64,000 nt of DNA. Origin: Actinoplanes auranticolor. GTDB lineage: Bacteria; Actinomycetota; Actinomycetes; Mycobacteriales; Micromonosporaceae. Within the stretch, counting starts at the first letter, position 1. Each line of letters opens with the position of its first letter. The notes beneath the pieces were generated by a model, which was given only the letters and a program-made list of their open reading frames with translations, did not search any database and was not told the DNA's origin. Of this stretch, positions 17,051-29,753 are shown in pieces. The position numbers and the translations under genes are program-made. The DNA is taken from the NCBI RefSeq assembly GCF_018332655.1, contig NZ_BOQL01000001.1:1-64000 (forward strand). Direction: 5' to 3'.

Positions 17051-17872
17051 CTAGCGAGCCGTCGCCGCCCGGAGTTCGCTCAGCCACTCGATGCCGAGCC
17101 GATGGCCGTCGGGGAACTGATCGTCGCGATCCCAGCGCCACGCAGTGATCATCGCCAGCATGACTGCCCGGCAGTCGCGGAGCAGGTTGTGGTCGACGTC
17201 CGGGTAGAGCTCTCCGACCTCGACGGGTGCGTGGGCCAGATCGAACTCGACCGGCCCCCGGCAGCACGTCTCGAAGTCGATGAAGAGCGGGCCGATGGGG
17301 GTGGGGAGCAGGTTGCCCGGGTGAGGTTCGCCGTGCAGGAGCTGTTCGGGCCGGCCGCTGTCGCTGACCGCCCGGCGCAGGCGGTCCAACGTGGCCGCGA
17401 GAAAGACCCGGTCCGCGTCGGTGAGCTTCGGCGTCCGGTCGTGGTCGGCCACGAGCGTCCGGGCCTCGGAGATCCGGTCCGTGAAGTGCGGGGTGGGCAG
17501 GTCGACCTGACGCATCCCGGCGTGCAGGCGTTCCAGCGCGCCGGCGTAGTCCGCGGGCGGGAGCGCTCGAGTGGTCACCGGTTCGTAGTAGGTCCACAGG
17601 GTCACCACGAAGTCGTCCCGGACGAAGACCTCGGGCGTTTCCAGCGCGGCCACCGGGCTGCCGGCCGCGAACAGCCGCCGGGCGACATCCACTTCGAACT
17701 GGGCTGACTGGTGTGCTGCCGGGGCCACCCGGGCCAGAACATCGCAGGGCTGAAGGCGCAGGCTGAGCTTGTTCGAGTTGTGCAGCACGACGGCGTCGTG
17801 GGCGGTCAGGCCGAGCGATGCGGCGGTCGACAGGGCTGCCTGGATTGCCCGCTGGGCCGCGTCCGCCTGCAT
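17051..17872 (-). CDS. APH-family phosphotransferase (aminoglycoside phosphotransferase fold)
   Basis: A 273-residue kinase-like protein. It has an N-lobe with LRLQPCDVLARVAP, and a C-lobe with the catalytic loop HGEPHPGN at 180-187 and the metal-binding IDFE at 198-201. Family members phosphorylate small molecules such as aminoglycosides, choline, homoserine or sugars. Glu182 stands where most APH enzymes have the catalytic Asp of HGD; this variant is seen in other actinobacterial members, so activity is not excluded. The substrate cannot be told, and resistance should not be assumed. Confidence 0.85.
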   Translation of the reverse strand: MQADAAQRAIQAALSTAASLGLTAHDAVVLHNSNKLSLRLQPCDVLARVAPAAHQSAQFEVDVARRLFAAGSPVAALETPEVFVRDDFVVTLWTYYEPVTTRALPPADYAGALERLHAGMRQVDLPTPHFTDRISEARTLVADHDRTPKLTDADRVFLAATLDRLRRAVSDSGRPEQLLHGEPHPGNLLPTPIGPLFIDFETCCRGPVEFDLAHAPVEVGELYPDVDHNLLRDCRAVMLAMITAWRWDRDDQFPDGHRLGIEWLSELRAATAR

Positions 17873-18313
17873 CGGAGCACCGTAACTCAGCCTTCGTGCA
17901 GCAGCAGCCGTATATCGATCTCCCTTGCGTCACCGCCCGGACGCGCGACGAAGTTTGGAAAACCGCTGTCATGGCCTCGGGCGAGGAGGTTCTGCGAGAC
18001 GCCGGGGCACTACCACTCTCGAGGGTGAATCACGCGACCCCCCGATCATGCCCCGCAGAGCACCACAGCACCACAGCACCACCGCGCCGGGAAAGGAAAT
18101 TACCTGGGTATCGCCTGGCCACGCCTCTCGGTTCCGGTCGCGAACGATCGCCCACGACCGGACAGCAGACTGGAATCTCCGGTCATCCGGTCGCCGTACG
18201 CCGACATATCAAATCTGGGCCAAGCCTCGACCACCCTAGAATGCAAGGTGCGGTTCCGTCAGCGATCCGCTGCCCCGGACCCCGGCATGCTACGAGCCAG
18301 CCAAGGCGGAACC
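17873..18313. other. Non-coding interval between APH and STAS genes
   Basis: This 441-base interval carries short CACCACAG-type reiterations near 18061-18085 and no convincing gene. Its base composition is somewhat less GC-rich than the flanking genes. The STAS ribosome site AAGGCGG lies at its right end (about 18302). A short open frame at 17925-18239 on the plus strand has no family resemblance and is ignored. Confidence 0.5.
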
Positions 18314-18730
18314 ATGCCTCCGGACTCCCACGGCGCGTACCAGATTCGCGAAGCGTGCCGCACCATTGCCGCGTTCGCCTCCCCCGTGGACACGGCCACA
18401 CTGATCACCATTTCCGACACCAGGCACCCCTCCGGCGTCCTTACCGTCACGGTGACCGGGGATCTCGACTTCGGCACCGCGTCCACCTTCTACCGGCAGA
18501 TCTGTGGCCTCCTCGACGGCCGATACGGCGGCGGCGTGGAACTGGATTTCTCTCGTCTCAACTTCTGTGACCTCGCCGGATGGCGCGCCGTCCACGCGGT
18601 GGCCGAAACCGCCGCCACAATGGGGTACCAGGCCCGTATCACAGCAGCGGCATCATGCCTTGACGTAGTGCTGCGGCTCTGCCACATTCCCGTGTTCCTG
18701 GGTTACCGGCCGCCGCAGAAGGCGTTGTAG
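18314..18730 (+). CDS. STAS-domain protein (anti-sigma factor antagonist-like)
   Basis: A 138-residue protein whose C-terminal 100 residues are a STAS domain (VLTVTVTGDLDFGTAS through ARITAAASCLDVVLRL). Classical antagonists such as SpoIIAA carry a phosphorylatable serine in DSSG. Here the motif reads FCDLAGWRA, so that serine is missing. It may therefore act constitutively or not in a partner-switch. ATG at 18314 is chosen because AAGGCGG lies six bases upstream; an in-frame GTG at 18248 has no ribosome site. No anti-sigma factor or sigma factor gene is adjacent. Confidence 0.82.
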   Translation: MPPDSHGAYQIREACRTIAAFASPVDTATLITISDTRHPSGVLTVTVTGDLDFGTASTFYRQICGLLDGRYGGGVELDFSRLNFCDLAGWRAVHAVAETAATMGYQARITAAASCLDVVLRLCHIPVFLGYRPPQKAL

Positions 18731-19077
18731 CAGTCCACTGTGCTGATGTCAGCAAGGTCGGGCGGTGGTGGAACAGGCGTGGAGCCATCGATAGACACGT
18801 CCTTGCGACAGAAACACTCGGCATCAGCTGCGCCACTACGCACGCGCGGGGCCGTTGTTCCGGGCGTGGATCGGTCATGGCGTCGCGAGGGACGCCAACC
18901 GATGGCCAGAAACGCTCGATGTACTGCCCGTTTGAGACCTGGTTGCGCAGATCGTGGGCTTCTCCGGGGCGCGCGCCTCTAGTCTTCTCCTCTCCGGAGG
19001 ATCTCCGGGAGATGTCACTGCGCCCACCGTTTCCGCCTCGCGACGGCCGGTGCTTGCTGTAGATCTGAGGAGACGCC
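18731..19077. other. Non-coding interval upstream of the adenylase/P450 cluster
   Basis: This 347-base stretch shows no gene-like open frame. It presumably holds the promoter of the four-gene cluster. GAGGAG at about 19068 is the ribosome site for the GTG at 19078. No clear -35/-10 pair or operator could be picked out. Confidence 0.45.
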
Positions 19078-20583
19078 GTGTTGCTCGTGCGTGACGAGGT
19101 TCTTCGCGCTCATCACATGAGCCTGGCGGAGTCTCATCTGCGGACCGTCAGAGCGGTCCACGCCGGTACGGATGACCTGAGCGCACTGCAGGCGCGGAAG
19201 TTGCTCGACACGCTCGCTGTCGCGGCTCACTCGAGGCTCCATGCGGAGTCGTTGCGGGACTGGCGGGACGACCGTACGCTCGCCGAGGCCCGGGCGCTGC
19301 CGGCCGATGTGGTGCTCACCAAGCTGTTGTCCCGCGTGCCGCTGCTCGACCGTGGGGAGTTGCGCGCCCGGTCTCGTGACGCGTTCACCCGGCAGGTGAC
19401 CAGTTTCCTGCACTATTACGAATCCTCGGGTACGACCGGCGACCCGGTGGCCGCGCCGAAGGCCGTCGACGACCTGGTGGTCAACACGATGAACATCGGC
19501 GAGATGTGGGGCCGGATTCTCGACCCGTCGGATTCGGCGCTGATCCTGATCAATGGTCCTTTCGCTCCTGCCGGATACCAGTTCGAGAAGGTCCTGGAAT
19601 ATCTCGGGGTCCTGTCGATGCGGCTGTGGGCCGACAACGTCACCGGCGACTACACCCGAGTGCTCCGGCTGGCCGCGGACCTGCAGGCCAATGTGTACGT
19701 GGGTACGGCCTCGCGCCTGCTGGAGCTGGTGCACTTCGCGGTCCGCAACGGCGCGCCGCCGCCGCGCTTCGACCGGCTGCTGCTGATGGCCGAGCAGACC
19801 GGCGAAAGCCTGCTACGGCACCTGGAACAGCTGACCGGAGCGACCGCGTACGTCGCCTCCTACGGCTCATCCGAGACCGGTACCACGGCGGTGACCTGCG
19901 AGCGCGGACGCCTGCATCTGCAGTTGCAGAGCTATCTGCTGGAACTGCACGACGAACGGGGCACCCGGCTGGTGGACGGGGGGCCGGACAGCGGCGAACT
20001 GGTCGTCACCACCCTGGATCTGCCGGCCCGGCCGCTGGTGCGCTACCGGACCGGTGATCTGGTCCAGACGACGGGCGAACCGTGCCCGTGCGGTCTCGCG
20101 CTGCCGGTGATGCGTACGCTCGGCCGGCGACAGGATGTGGTCACGTTCGGCGGCGTGAACGTACGGCAGGAGGACTTCGAGGCGGAACTGTGGTCCGGCG
20201 CCGGCGGAGGGCCGATCGTCCTCGATTACATGCTGGTCGTCCGGGGCCACGAGGTGGTCTGCCTGATGACCACCGACCAGCCACCGAGTGACTCGTGGGT
20301 CGCCGCCACGACCGGCCGTCTCGGCTCGTCCTTCGCGGGGCGGCGCTTCGGGATCGGTGTCGTGAACGCGCTCCCACCACTGGCAACGATGGGTTCCTAC
20401 GTCGGCTGGAAGCTGTCGCGGATGCTGGACCTGGACGATGCGCGGGCGTGGAGCGGGCTTCCGGCGCCGATCGAAGCGGCGCTGCGAGAGACCCTGCAGC
20501 AGGTGGAGGCGTCCACCGGTCTGCGCCCGGCCCACCCCGGCGGCACGCTCACCGAACCGGAAAGGATCACCGATGAAAGCTGA
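19078..20583 (+). CDS. PaaK-like adenylate-forming enzyme (acyl-CoA ligase family)
   Basis: A 501-residue ANL-superfamily enzyme closest to phenylacetate-CoA ligases. It has the phosphate-binding loop YYESSGTTGDP near 119, the acid/adenine motif ASYGSSETG, the YRTGDL motif and a GEPCPCG segment, followed by the small C-terminal domain. Such enzymes activate an aryl or alkyl carboxylic acid as acyl-AMP and transfer it to CoA or another thiol. The substrate is unknown. The gene overlaps the next one by 11 bases (start 20573), and the cluster with a P450 suggests activation of an acid for oxidation. No carrier protein is encoded nearby. Confidence 0.85.
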   Translation: MLLVRDEVLRAHHMSLAESHLRTVRAVHAGTDDLSALQARKLLDTLAVAAHSRLHAESLRDWRDDRTLAEARALPADVVLTKLLSRVPLLDRGELRARSRDAFTRQVTSFLHYYESSGTTGDPVAAPKAVDDLVVNTMNIGEMWGRILDPSDSALILINGPFAPAGYQFEKVLEYLGVLSMRLWADNVTGDYTRVLRLAADLQANVYVGTASRLLELVHFAVRNGAPPPRFDRLLLMAEQTGESLLRHLEQLTGATAYVASYGSSETGTTAVTCERGRLHLQLQSYLLELHDERGTRLVDGGPDSGELVVTTLDLPARPLVRYRTGDLVQTTGEPCPCGLALPVMRTLGRRQDVVTFGGVNVRQEDFEAELWSGAGGGPIVLDYMLVVRGHEVVCLMTTDQPPSDSWVAATTGRLGSSFAGRRFGIGVVNALPPLATMGSYVGWKLSRMLDLDDARAWSGLPAPIEAALRETLQQVEASTGLRPAHPGGTLTEPERITDES

Positions 20584-21061
20584 CCGGAGCCCGATGTCCG
20601 AGGCGGACAAGGCCCAGTTCGTGCTGGGTGTCTACTTCCGTACGCAGGCCGCGATCGAACGCTTCATGGGGGTGGACGGCCTGCCACAGTGGACCGAGCA
20701 CGTCGCGAGTATCAACGCCGAAGCCGCCCGCCGGCGGGTGCCCGACGCCGCCGGCCAGGCTCGCGACCTGCTGACCGGCCTGGAGTCCATGCTCGAGGTC
20801 TACGGTTCGGACACCAGCCGTACGGAGACACCCGACCGTACCCGGCTCACCGTGCGCCGCTGTGGCATCTATGACTACCGGGAGCGTGCCCAGCAGCAGG
20901 GCGTACAGCTGACTCTCAAGCGACCCTGCGAGTTCTGTGTCGACCTGCACCACCGGACCGCCAACCACCTCGGCGTCACGGTCGAGCACGAGCTCGGCGA
21001 GCGCAGCTGCGAGTGGGTCGCCCACGTGCCGCCCGGCGACCAGGAGGGGCCGGCGTCGTGA
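20573..21061 (+). CDS. Cysteine-containing protein of unknown function in the P450 cluster
   Basis: A 162-residue protein that I do not recognise with certainty. Its N-terminal half is helical (VLGVYFRTQAAIERFMG). The C-terminal half has spaced cysteines and an acidic residue: RRCGIYDY, then PCEFCVDLHH, then ERSCEWV. This spacing loosely resembles small proteins annotated as L-2-amino-thiazoline-4-carboxylate hydrolase-like or V4R-like, and could bind a metal or a thioester. It overlaps the adenylase gene by 11 bases and the P450 gene by 4 bases (GTGA), so all three are translated together and it is probably an essential partner of one of them. Confidence 0.75.
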   Translation: MKADRSPMSEADKAQFVLGVYFRTQAAIERFMGVDGLPQWTEHVASINAEAARRRVPDAAGQARDLLTGLESMLEVYGSDTSRTETPDRTRLTVRRCGIYDYRERAQQQGVQLTLKRPCEFCVDLHHRTANHLGVTVEHELGERSCEWVAHVPPGDQEGPAS

Positions 21062-22272
21062 CGCAGAGCGACACGCTGCCCCTGCCGTACCGGCGCGATG
21101 CCGACTGCCCGTTCGACCCCGACCCGGAGATGAGCCGACTGCGTGCGCACGAGCCGATCTCCCGGATAACCATCAACGGTGGGGACGTCGTGTGGCTGGT
21201 CACCCGGTTCGACGACGGCCGGGACATCCTCGGCGACCGCCGCTTCAGCAGCGAGCTGACCCCGCTGGGAATCGTCCTGCCCGAGCCGGGCAACCGTACG
21301 CTGGCCGAGGAGTTGCAGGACCAGCAGCCCGGCACGTTCATCGAATCCGACCCACCGGAACACACCCGGCTGCGCCAGATGGTCGCCGGCGAGTTCAGCG
21401 CGCAACGGATGACGCAACTCCGGCCCCGGATCGAGGCCATCGTCGAGCACCACCTCGATGCGATGGCCGCCGCCGGGCCGCCGGTCGATCTGGTCAAGGA
21501 GTTCGCGCTGCCGGTGCCGTCGACGGTGATCTGCGAGATGCTCGGCGTACCGAAGGACTTCGACTTCGACTTCGCCGGCTACACCCGGATCATGACCGAC
21601 GTGATGTCCAGCCTGGAGACGCTGATCCCGGCCCGGAACGCGCTACGTGCCGGGATGCGCGAACTCGTCGAGCACAACAGGAAGCAGCCCGGCGACAACG
21701 TGCTCGGCCGGATCATCCAGGAGCACGGGGCCTCCGTCACCGATCAGGAGCTCGTCGGTATCGGCAACCTGCTGCTGGTCGCCGGGCATGAGACGACCGC
21801 GAACATGCTCGGCATCGGTACCCTCGCCCTGTTGCGCCATCCCGAACAGCTGGCGTTGCTGCGCGACGATCCGCACGTCGTCGAGCGCGCCGTCGATGAA
21901 CTCGTCCGGTACGTGTCGATCCCCAACCATGGGGAGATCAGGACCGCCACCGCCGATGTGACGGTCAACGGAACCCTGATCAGAGACGGCGAGCAGGTGC
22001 TGGTGGCGATCCCCTCCGCCAACCGGGATGAATCGAGGTTCCCGGATCCCGATCGGCTCGACTTCACCCGGGAACCCCGTACCCACCTGGCCTACGGCCA
22101 CGGCGTGCACTATTGCGTCGGCGTTTCGCTGGCCCGCCTGGAGATGCACCTGGCGTTTCCGGCTCTGCTGCGGAGGTTCCCGGAGTTACGGCTGGCTGTC
22201 CCCTTCGAGGACGTGTCGTACCGGCGATCCAATGTCACCTATGGCGTCCACTCGTTGCCGGTCGCCTGGTAG
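21058..22272 (+). CDS. Cytochrome P450
   Basis: A 404-residue soluble class-I P450. It shows the I-helix oxygen-activating motif AGHETT (242-247), the K-helix ExxR (ELVR) and the haem loop YGHGVHYCVG with ligand Cys353. The loop starts with Tyr instead of the usual Phe. It needs ferredoxin partners encoded elsewhere. GTG at 21058 overlaps the previous stop and gives a normal P450 length. In context it probably hydroxylates the acid or acyl group activated by the PaaK-like enzyme. The substrate is unknown. Confidence 0.93.
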   Translation: MTQSDTLPLPYRRDADCPFDPDPEMSRLRAHEPISRITINGGDVVWLVTRFDDGRDILGDRRFSSELTPLGIVLPEPGNRTLAEELQDQQPGTFIESDPPEHTRLRQMVAGEFSAQRMTQLRPRIEAIVEHHLDAMAAAGPPVDLVKEFALPVPSTVICEMLGVPKDFDFDFAGYTRIMTDVMSSLETLIPARNALRAGMRELVEHNRKQPGDNVLGRIIQEHGASVTDQELVGIGNLLLVAGHETTANMLGIGTLALLRHPEQLALLRDDPHVVERAVDELVRYVSIPNHGEIRTATADVTVNGTLIRDGEQVLVAIPSANRDESRFPDPDRLDFTREPRTHLAYGHGVHYCVGVSLARLEMHLAFPALLRRFPELRLAVPFEDVSYRRSNVTYGVHSLPVAW

Positions 22273-22307
22273 CGCAGGAGCCCTTCACCGTTGCTTGGAG
22301 GCGATGA

Positions 22308-22661
22308 ATGTCGAACATCACCGCAGTGCTGGCCCGGGTCGTGGTCTCCGACCTCGACGCGGCGATTCCCTTGTACCAGGCCCTTTCGGGTGCCCCGGAG
22401 GTGCAGCGGTTCGCCTTCGCCGGCGTGGAGCTGGCCAGCGTGGGCCCGTTCCTGCTGCTGTCCGGTCCGCACGCGGCCCGATACAACAATCGGGTGGCCA
22501 CGCTGCTGGTCAACGATCTGGGCCCGGTGATCCGCGCCATCACCGAGGCCGGCGGCGACATCCTGGACGGACCCGATCCCGCCCCGAACGGCGCCCGGCT
22601 GATCGCGAGGAACCCGGACGGCGCGGTATTCGAATACATCGAGACCGGGCCACCAACATAG
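22308..22661 (+). CDS. VOC-family (glyoxalase/bleomycin resistance fold) protein
   Basis: A 117-residue single-chain protein with two beta-alpha-beta-beta-beta halves (ARVVVSDLDAAIPLYQAL and GPVIRAITEAGGDIL ending in NPDGAVFEYIE). The fold serves glyoxalases, dioxygenases, epimerases and drug-binding proteins. The C-terminal Glu of FEYIE is a common metal ligand. It follows the P450 gene by 35 bases on the same strand, so it is probably the last gene of that unit, as an enzyme or a self-protection protein. Confidence 0.82.
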   Translation: MSNITAVLARVVVSDLDAAIPLYQALSGAPEVQRFAFAGVELASVGPFLLLSGPHAARYNNRVATLLVNDLGPVIRAITEAGGDILDGPDPAPNGARLIARNPDGAVFEYIETGPPT

Positions 22662-22712
22662 GAACTTCCGTAGCGTGGACCGTGGTGCCCTTTATCGGGT
22701 TACTGCAGCTGA

Positions 22713-26489
<3,777 letters not shown>

Positions 26490-26619
26490 CAGAAGATCCT
26501 CTCACCCGGGACGTCGAGCCGCCAATCAGGTTGGCCGGAGACGTCAGCGACACCACAGTCGGCCCCGTCACTACGATGGCGCCGAGCGGCCGGCCGACCC
26601 TCGCCTCAGCAGGAGGAAC

Positions 26620-27114
26620 ATGATGTTCGTCGTCTTCGTGACAGGCGTCCGCAGTTCCGGCAAATCCACCCTGGCGCGGTACCTGGCGCTCCACGGGCAC
26701 GACGCGGTGAGTCTCGACGACGACACGACCTGGGCGGCCGGAAATTCACGCCGCTGGGACCCCGACCGCCTCGATGCCCTCATCAGCACGGCCCGCGAGC
26801 GGGGCGTACAAACCCTGTGGCTGGTCGGACACGCCGACAACGCCGTGGATCTCAGCGCACGGTTCGACGTGTGCGCCCTGCTGGACATCGATCAGACAAC
26901 GGTGGTCCATCGCGTCGGTCAACGTCGCGGCGGCAACCACTTCGGCGACTCCGGCGCTGCCCTGCAGAAGGCCCTCGAAAGCCACACTTCCTTCCTGGCG
27001 AGATGGCGCCGGCGCGGTGCCGTTACCGTCGACGCCACCGCGCCGGTACCGGCCGTCGCCCGGCAACTCCTGACAGAGGTCGCCGCGACCGTGCTGACCC
27101 GCGAGCCGCATTAG
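26620..27114 (+). CDS. P-loop kinase-like protein
   Basis: A 164-residue single-domain P-loop NTPase with Walker A GVRSSGKST near residue 9 and a conserved acidic stretch SLDDDTTW soon after, the place where small-molecule and nucleotide kinases bind substrate. AGGAGG at 26611-26616 is the ribosome site. Of the two adjacent ATGs (26620 and 26623), the second has the better six-base spacing. It is divergent from metH across 130 bases. The substrate is unknown. Confidence 0.75.
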   Translation: MMFVVFVTGVRSSGKSTLARYLALHGHDAVSLDDDTTWAAGNSRRWDPDRLDALISTARERGVQTLWLVGHADNAVDLSARFDVCALLDIDQTTVVHRVGQRRGGNHFGDSGAALQKALESHTSFLARWRRRGAVTVDATAPVPAVARQLLTEVAATVLTREPH

Positions 27115-27406
27115 CACCCACCTCGTCGAACACATCGCCCACCGACATCCGCCCGCCCTGCGCCGGCTCACGTACACCGGCGATCAACTGGACGCCCTCT
27201 CGGTCACCGGGAGGGAGATCAGAAGTGCGCAACAGACCGTTCGCACCCGCCCTGATCGGCGATCCGCTGCGGGAAAAGCCAAGGATTTGGCATCACCCCG
27301 AGCGGGCACGAGCCCGGTCACCGGGGAGTCGAACCCGGCCTCCCGGGCCGACATCCAGCACCCGGATCTGCCGATGAGAGCGAACAGTGACTCGGATATG
27401 CCGGGG

Positions 27407-27901
27407 TCAGGAAATCAATGGTTGCTGGGAGCCCGAATCAAGTGCCTCCTGTGCCTTGTCAATACCGGCTCGGATCATTGATCCGTACTCGTTGTCGGGA
27501 AGCGCATCCAGGTCAGCGGCCGCCGCGGACAGATGAATACCCGCCTCGGCAGGGTTTCCCGCACGCCTGTACGCATCGGCCAAGTTCAAATGTAGAGAGG
27601 GCATGAAGGCTCTTACCTGCAGGGAGTCGTGGTAGTGGCGCGCACGCTCATCGTCAAGATCCGTCACCGCGGCGAGGGCACGCTGGTCCCACGCCAACTC
27701 GTCCGTGACCGTGTCCTGTAGATCAGCAAGATAGTGAGCGATGCTGCACCGGTGAAGCGCATCACCGCGCTCGCCTACCACGTCCCACAGCCGCGTGAGG
27801 GAGTCTCTCGCCCCAACCCGGTCTCCCGCCCGGCCTTGTTCGACGGCGGCACCGATGGCGCCCATGATGCTGTCCGGGTTGAGGTTCGACGATTCTGACA
27901 C
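27407..27901 (-). CDS. Hypothetical helical (TPR-like) protein
   Basis: A 164-residue acidic protein made of predicted helices. One segment, HLNLADAYRRAGNPAEAGIHLSAA (split near 105-128), has the spacing of a tetratricopeptide repeat. No catalytic motif is seen. GTG at 27901 is preceded by AAAGGA. Proteins of this kind are common orphans in actinobacteria. It stands alone between non-coding stretches. Confidence 0.7.
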   Translation of the reverse strand: MSESSNLNPDSIMGAIGAAVEQGRAGDRVGARDSLTRLWDVVGERGDALHRCSIAHYLADLQDTVTDELAWDQRALAAVTDLDDERARHYHDSLQVRAFMPSLHLNLADAYRRAGNPAEAGIHLSAAAADLDALPDNEYGSMIRAGIDKAQEALDSGSQQPLIS

Positions 27902-28292
27902 CGTGGTCCTTTCCCATTCATACCGGCCGCGACTACCGACATGGCCGTTCCGATGCCGGCAGGGGCCAGCCCTACAGAGCAGGTTGGAGTCTCAACCAGG
28001 TCGAGTGTCAAGAGGGCCGTCGCCGGAGAAGCGCGAAACGCCCTGCGCAGATGCGAAAGTAGACAGTCCAGAGGTGGACGTCACCGGTCGCTTCGGCGGC
28101 CGGATAGACCGGATGGGAGACCCATCCGGACGCCCTCATCTCCCGCAGAGAAGTCGCGGTCGGCGCTCGGTGCCGCCTGCCCTGACTCGTTCGCCGGCAC
28201 TCACCGTAGTTACACCTGGTGACATGGTGAGCTGCTCGGCAGCGACGCTGGGCAGACGACCGAGGTTAGACCACCAGCCCAGCCGGACGGCG
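27902..28292. other. Non-coding interval with one strong hairpin
   Basis: This 391-base interval separates two minus-strand orphan genes. The only structure seen is the hairpin at 28109-28129. No open frame resembles a known family. Confidence 0.5.
28109..28129 (-). terminator. Perfect 9-bp hairpin, possible terminator
   Basis: CCGGATGGG (28109-28117) and CCCATCCGG (28121-28129) pair perfectly around AGA. It lies about 160 bases downstream of the minus-strand gene at 28293-28973, with no U-tract. Confidence 0.45.
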
Positions 28293-28973
28293 CTAGCTGA
28301 CCGCCGGTGCGATCGGGTAGCCGGTAGCGGCCACCTCCGTCCGGACCCCGGCGAGGCTCGACTCCGGGTTCAGCGCCCGGACGACGTCGTCGGTGAGCGG
28401 CCGCAGCGCCGCGACGTGCGCCACCGCGTCCCGGTCGATCTCGGTCTCGTAGTAGTCACTGGCGAAGTCAACGTACTCGTCGACGATGTCGTCGCACAGG
28501 ATGCTGAGCCGGTCGGCGCCGTCCGGGCTGATGTCGTAGGGGCCGCGCGACGGCGGGAACGTGATGCCGGCGCCGGCATGCCAGCGGTCATCGGTGGTCC
28601 GCCGCCACAGCACCGCTGTCGCGATCAGGTCGCCGCCGTCGCAGAACGCCGGCTCGGTGACGTGTCCGGCGAACTCCGGCGGCAGCCCGTCGAGCAGTCC
28701 CGACCAGAGCGCCGTTTCGTCACTGCCGGCATAGGGCGACATCGCGGACTCGTGGTCGAACAGCCGGATGAACACGCCCGCCTCGCAGAAGACGATGGTG
28801 TACTCATCGCCGCTACCGTTGCTCATCAGCGCGGCTTCGTCGTCACCCCAGGCGGTGTAGCTGTAGTACTCGTACCCGGTGCCCTGGATCAACTCCAGGA
28901 CGGCCAGGGCCCGGCACCGGGCGCGCAGCACCGGAATCGAGGGCAGTCGGCCGACGATGTCGTAGACGTTCAC
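28293..28973 (-). CDS. Hypothetical protein, 226 residues
   Basis: I do not recognise this acidic soluble protein. It has no signal peptide or membrane span. It is rich in Asp, Glu, Tyr and Trp, with segments such as YEYYSYTAWGDDEAAL and YTIVFCEAGVFIRLFDHES. Mixed alpha/beta structure and acidity are features shared by small orphan and immunity-like proteins, but no toxin gene lies next to it. GTG at 28973 has AAGG seven bases upstream. Confidence 0.7.
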   Translation of the reverse strand: MNVYDIVGRLPSIPVLRARCRALAVLELIQGTGYEYYSYTAWGDDEAALMSNGSGDEYTIVFCEAGVFIRLFDHESAMSPYAGSDETALWSGLLDGLPPEFAGHVTEPAFCDGGDLIATAVLWRRTTDDRWHAGAGITFPPSRGPYDISPDGADRLSILCDDIVDEYVDFASDYYETEIDRDAVAHVAALRPLTDDVVRALNPESSLAGVRTEVAATGYPIAPAVS

Positions 28974-29324
28974 CGGATGACCTTACGAGCCCGCTGTCAC
29001 CCGCCCCGGGACGGCCCGCCGCACCCGACGCCGGACGCCCCCGCGAGCGCGGACGCCCCTGCGACGACATTGCTCAACGGAAGGTATGTTCGCGCCCACC
29101 ACGACCTACCCGCGTTCGCATCGATCACCCCGTGCCGCCGATGCCTGATACGCCGTCCACCCCGCGTCACGCCCCCGCCGCTCCCCCGAGCACGGGACCT
29201 CGGCATGGAAAGCCAAGAGGCCGACTCCCCACAGGACACGCGGAACTGCCGAGTTGAGTGCGACACTGGATGGCAGGAAGGAACTGCTCCACGCGGAAGG
29301 TGCCGAGGGAAGGAGTGGAACGAC
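28974..29324. other. Divergent non-coding interval
   Basis: The 351 bases lie between a minus-strand orphan and the plus-strand PPOX gene, so they must hold both promoters. No convincing boxes or repeats were found apart from the AAGGAGTGGA ribosome site at 29309. Confidence 0.4.
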
Positions 29325-29753
29325 ATGTCGTTCACCAACGAAGAGATCGCCTATCTTCGATCGCAGCCAGTTCTGCGACTCGCGACTCTTGGCGCCGACG
29401 AGCAGCCCGACGTGGTTCCCCTCGCCTTCGAATTCGACGGAGATTTCTTCTGGGTGGGAGGCTCCGCGCGCTCCGTGCTCGATACCCGCAAGTTCCGCAA
29501 CGTCCAGGCCGGCAACCAGCGGGTCGCATTCGTGGTCGACGACATGGTGTCGTTCGATCCGTTCATCGCCCGTTCGATCCGGGTCTACGGGCGCGCCGAA
29601 GGGCCATGCGAACGAGTCGGGATCGTGGGGCCAGGCATCTACATGCGCATCACCCCGACCATCTCGTGGAGCTGGAACATGACGGGTGAACCCGTCGGCA
29701 GCACGTGGTACGAACCGAGGCGGACGATTCACCAGGCGCCAGGAGACAAATAG
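29325..29753 (+). CDS. PPOX-class F420-dependent oxidoreductase family protein
   Basis: A 142-residue split-barrel flavin/F420-binding protein of the pyridoxamine-5'-phosphate-oxidase superfamily. Conserved segments are IAYLRSQPVLRLATLGADEQP, DVVPLAFEFDGD and KFRNVQAGNQRVAFVVDD (each part of the strand order that binds the cofactor). Family members of this size reduce small molecules with F420H2 or bind flavin. ATG at 29325 follows AAGGAGTGGA. A longer upstream reading frame exists but has no protein-like character, and the strong ribosome site fixes the start. Confidence 0.85.
   Translation: MSFTNEEIAYLRSQPVLRLATLGADEQPDVVPLAFEFDGDFFWVGGSARSVLDTRKFRNVQAGNQRVAFVVDDMVSFDPFIARSIRVYGRAEGPCERVGIVGPGIYMRITPTISWSWNMTGEPVGSTWYEPRRTIHQAPGDK

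Noticed and set aside
18055..18095. Repeated CACCACAG units as the start of a CRISPR or tandem array
   Set aside because: Only two or three imperfect short copies exist, without spacers of constant length.
26490..26619. Cobalamin riboswitch upstream of metH
   Set aside because: The conserved B12-box sequence and the expected length of leader are absent in the 130-base gap.
27320..27395. A tRNA-like stretch on the minus strand with GGTTCGACTCCCC resembling a T-arm
   Set aside because: The T stem has a mismatch, no seven-base acceptor stem can be paired, and the anticodon arm does not fold with a seven-base loop. At best it is a decayed tRNA fragment or chance.
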